From NCBI GenBank assembly GCA_028285545.1, contig JANQPA010000003.1, positions 42,044 to 106,043 of the forward strand: a stretch of DNA of 64,000 bases. The letters are read 5' to 3'. Positions 63,201-64,000 of this stretch are shown here, in pieces. The position numbers and the translations under genes were made by a program. Every line of letters begins with the position of its first letter. The first letter of the stretch is position 1. The notes beneath the pieces were generated by a model that saw only the letters and a program-made list of their open reading frames with translations, made no database searches and was not told the DNA's origin. The stretch is from Saprospiraceae bacterium. GTDB lineage: Bacteria > Bacteroidota > Bacteroidia > Chitinophagales > Saprospiraceae.

Positions 63201-64000
63201 AACTGTGATCATTAAGGATTCCACTGCTCCTGTGCCGGACTTGGCCAATTTGCCTACCATCAAGGGACATTGTGAAGTTGGCCTCGAACCTCCTTTTGCT
63301 ACCGATAATTGTGCCAGTCAGGTCATTGGCTCTACTTCTGATCCACTCTACTTTGACAAAGAAGGAACCTATACCATCACCTGGATCTACGATGATGGAA
63401 ATGGAAATACTGCCAGCCAGGATCAAACCATCGTCATTGAAGATGATGTGGCCCCTGTGCCTGATCGAAATCAACTGAAAACCATCCGAGGGCAGTGTTC
63501 GGCTACCGTTTCTACCAAACCAACGGCTACTGATCGTTGTGCTGGAAGGATTGTCGGAACGACCACTGATCCATTGACTTATAACACTCAAGGAATCCAC
63601 ATCATCACCTGGACTTTTGATGATGGCAATGGAAATACTTCTTCTCAAACTCAGAGAGTGGTTATTCGAGATACCAAAGCTCCTGTGCCCGATCAGGCTA
63701 ATTTACCTACTTTAACAGGCTCCTGTTCGGTTATGATCACCAATTTCCCTACGGCTACCGATAATTGTGCAGGAAAGATTACGGCTAGAACTGACAGTCC
63801 TCTTGAATTTGATCAGGAGGGCACTTATGCCATCCTTTGGAATTACGATGATGGAAATGGTAATACCAGCATTCAAACTCAGTGGGTGATAGTAGGAGGA
63901 AATGCTGCTCCCAATGCACGGTGTAAAGACATCTCTGTACCCTTAGGATCTGCTGAAAAAATTAGCATCAATGCATCTGATATTGACGATGGTTCCTTTG
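57259..64000 (+). CDS. giant secreted protein with glycine-rich domain and HYR-like repeats (3' end beyond window)
   Basis: The frame from the ATG at 57259 stays open to the window end, at least 2247 codons. A signal peptide covers about residues 1-35 (ending YGKAQ). Residues about 45-345 are glycine-rich (VAGGGGGAWADCC, GGGGGWSGATSG) like the ALK/LTK-type glycine-rich domain found in bacterial surface proteins. Beta-rich Cys-containing modules follow to residue 906. Then come six 80-residue HYR-like repeats (907-1379), eleven 75-77-residue repeats (1380-2215), and a return to the first type. The second type has the recurring core PTATDNCAG and WSFDDGNGN. It is probably a T9SS-secreted adhesin or gliding-type surface protein; a C-terminal sorting domain would lie beyond the window. 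Confidence 0.88.
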   Translation, partial: MKNSINLTPTYLIAIQEIFFVFLFLILCSTYGKAQTVPQMIVGTETTVNFSPNTSYWDFTIPSNVTNGAIKLKSWGGDGGVRGINSTVVAKGGQGAYQEIWFNIGYGQNMIPPSSTVRFIIGEKGDNYYGPDVEGAAGGGATGILYKPSNDPNWTLLMVAGGGGGAWADCCLNRESGQGGRATECAGGENFNSSSERCPIYCNGNATNFINLAGSSPFAGTSPGWSSTLYNNGSPSLTSTIAPTGSDATLYKDDELWWTYQQEGGFGFGSGGWGSLLRAGGGGGWSGATSGCRNDESNHYGGYGGGSGYNSTININGRPTPVQTAGGTTSNSSNGKVIYQIVEFCQPIYATVSTIPVGCTIGALGSATISHSTFGYPFQHQYSITNGPSGFTLPTPNVTGIFNNLPVGTYTYKVKNNNVTSFDCSITGNFTISTATGAGPTARCRDLILLPLANTTNSSATITVDDMDNGSSDECGISSLSLSKYTFTLADVPHSPIAVTLTATDGDGNTDTETCNVTVPPPCDLHIHTLSLSNGCLSNNTYDLVVDISYSNSIAPLAYEVIGLQGGSGSGTSDVLATTPDLITSLGNNRYRLVYYNLPSTIVSPAGFYTSYRINVTDMSFPSEEPLCTTSNTTSIGGSSSEPIMAAPNMSQENICNGAKPSVIIDFLGIADGYSFTATGTVGGFTASGTRTTDKALLETASLNGFGDVVYTITPFTLDPNDNKCLGKPFQVTVLVGFTQPICKQNPTVTITGAGPYTLLSSDVFDGNTPDCSGMTVTNISPATLTCQDIGTTVSVTVTTQYFNFTQSCTSQVTVVDDGPTFTCPGPQIVYSELGKCEGKVPDLVALVNDAADNCSPVTLTQSVEPGTPFGKAVNDQLSVSITAVDANGHQNNTCQVQLSLASQVYCQDISVQLDAKGNASITAGAVMKEGSANCEKFELSLDKNTFDCSNIGANTVTLTATGASENTSTCTATVTVQDKAPTALCKDATVQLDATGNGSITTADVDNGSNDACGTMDLSLDQSSFSCTDVGTHTVTLTVTDKNKNTAKCTATITVEDNVAPTVRCKKEVSVQLDATGSGSLSPSQVDDGSSDACGIGNSSLSVSSFSCAELGTKTVTLTVTDNHGNSGTCTVAINVKDNVPPTVKCQDVTVQLDATGSGSLSPSQVDNGSSDACGLGSSSLSVSSFGCADVGANTVTLMVTDIKGKKGSCTSTVMVEDNIAPTVKCQDVTVQLDANGNGSITTADVDNGSNDACGIMDLSLDQSSFSCTDVGSLTVTLTVTDNNENTAKCTATITVEDNIAPKAMCFPSVGVKMDENDQWTITPQRVDNGSFDACGIKSLSLDKTTVTCSDQSVTLTVTDNNGNISTCKTMLSIYDFTAPVPDVAALPTITAECDVTLSVPTATDNCDGTILGVTEYGLTFNRQGTYKLVWAFVDASGNWIGQQQTVIIKDLSKPVPDVPSLPTIYGNCGTLPSITPPTATDNCAGKIIGTTGDPMTYNAPGKYTIKWDFDDGNGNILTQLQAVIIKDETGPVPDVANLFTYIVECSVTIRAVPTATDNCAGKTIKGTTTDPLTYTEQGTYTINWTYDDGNGNTTTQKQTVIVKDISKPVPDVATLPTITGVCAVSVSQTPTATDNCAGTIIGTTTDPLSYSSQGTHIITWSFDDGNGNVTTQKQTVIVDDITKPIPDVPTLPTITEECFAQVIKAPTATINCDGKTIVGKTSDPLIYFTQGTHIINWTFDNGNGNTTTQKQTVIVKDVSKPVPDVANLPTITGECSASIKVFPTANDNCQGMIGGNTSDPITYTEQGTYTITWSFDDGNGNVATQTQTVIVKDVTKPVPDVATLPTINGECSASVSQTPTATDNCAGTIIGTTTDPLSYSSQGTYIITWSFDDGYGNVATQTQTVIVDDVTKPVPDVATLPTITGECSASISQTPTATDNCAGTIIGTTNDPLSYSSQGTHTITWTFDDGNGNATTQTQTVIIKDSTAPVPDLANLPTIKGHCEVGLEPPFATDNCASQVIGSTSDPLYFDKEGTYTITWIYDDGNGNTASQDQTIVIEDDVAPVPDRNQLKTIRGQCSATVSTKPTATDRCAGRIVGTTTDPLTYNTQGIHIITWTFDDGNGNTSSQTQRVVIRDTKAPVPDQANLPTLTGSCSVMITNFPTATDNCAGKITARTDSPLEFDQEGTYAILWNYDDGNGNTSIQTQWVIVGGNAAPNARCKDISVPLGSAEKISINASDIDDGSF
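59977..61395 (+). repeat. six 237-243-bp repeats encoding type-1 HYR-like domains
   Basis: Unit starts are at 59977, 60214, 60454, 60697, 60937 and 61177, each beginning at a Cys codon (CQDVTVQLDATG-like). Units 2 and 5 are almost identical in DNA, and units 3 and 4 are almost identical, an A-B-B-A order that points to recent duplication or gene conversion. Each unit has a DNGSxDACG core with a putative disulphide pair. Confidence 0.8.
61396..63903 (+). repeat. eleven 225-231-bp repeats encoding type-2 HYR-like domains
   Basis: Unit starts are at 61396, 61621, 61852, 62083, 62311, 62542, 62770, 62998, 63226, 63451 and 63679. Each begins with a PVPD motif and has a Cys near residue 15 and an ATDNC Cys, likely one disulphide per unit. 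Units 4, 7 and 8 are the most alike. Confidence 0.85.

Noticed and set aside
61822..63648. Long open frames on the minus strand opposite the type-2 repeats (up to 251 codons)
   Set aside because: They mirror the repeat period of the plus-strand gene, start inside repeat units, and have the low-complexity composition expected of an antisense shadow.
59977..63903. Possible CRISPR or other non-coding tandem array
   Set aside because: Units are 225-243 bp, stay in one reading frame, and conserve amino acids rather than a short repeat with unique spacers.

Overview
The window looks like a chromosomal stretch of a marine- or sludge-type Bacteroidota, probably of the Saprospiria lineage. The evidence is AT-rich DNA, two TonB-dependent receptors with carboxypeptidase-like N-terminal domains, C-terminal type IX secretion (T9SS) sorting domains, periplasmic-propeller histidine kinases, LytTR systems, PadR-linked FtsX permeases, a -7 promoter element of the TAnnTTTG type, and a giant secreted protein built from HYR-like repeats. 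No rRNA, tRNA, CRISPR array or phage module was seen. The lineage is an inference from gene content; no marker gene is present.

Layout. 1-9.4 kb: a truncated HisC-like aminotransferase divergent from succinate-semialdehyde dehydrogenase (gabD), then a minus-strand operon of a membrane AraC-type regulator, a molybdopterin oxidoreductase large subunit and a serine hydrolase, then an M61-like peptidase. 9.4-15.4 kb: a secreted ricin-type lectin, an ECF sigma factor overlapping an inner-membrane/outer-membrane spanning protein, and a TonB-dependent receptor. 15.4-24.3 kb: OsmC and GNAT proteins followed by a catabolic cluster of glycerate kinase, sodium:solute symporter, GH63 glycosidase and TonB-dependent receptor with a divergent AraC regulator. 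This fits uptake and breakdown of glucosylglycerate or mannosylglycerate, giving a hexose and 2-phosphoglycerate.

24.3-34 kb: two paralogous histidine kinase/LuxR-type response regulator pairs flank one secreted M23 endopeptidase carrying a T9SS tail. A promoter and a repeated 18-bp motif sit between the first kinase and the peptidase. 34-46 kb: a small AraC protein, a VOC protein, an FtsX-type permease, an NHL propeller with T9SS tail paired with a metallo-beta-lactamase-fold lipoprotein, a PadR regulator translationally coupled to a second FtsX-type permease, and two TolB-like propellers. 46-54 kb: a third LuxR-type regulator and a TPR histidine kinase around a CARDB protein, a DUF6090 protein, and a LytS/LytTR operon holding both a normal kinase and an apparent pseudokinase.

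54-64 kb: a secreted protein with an unusual 34-residue SDHY repeat, an intact IS4-family insertion sequence that has landed in a dispersed palindromic repeat, and the first 2247 codons of a giant secreted protein (signal peptide, glycine-rich domain, two classes of HYR-like repeats) that runs off the window. The intergenic spaces hold several families of hairpin-forming repeats, some present in more than one copy here.
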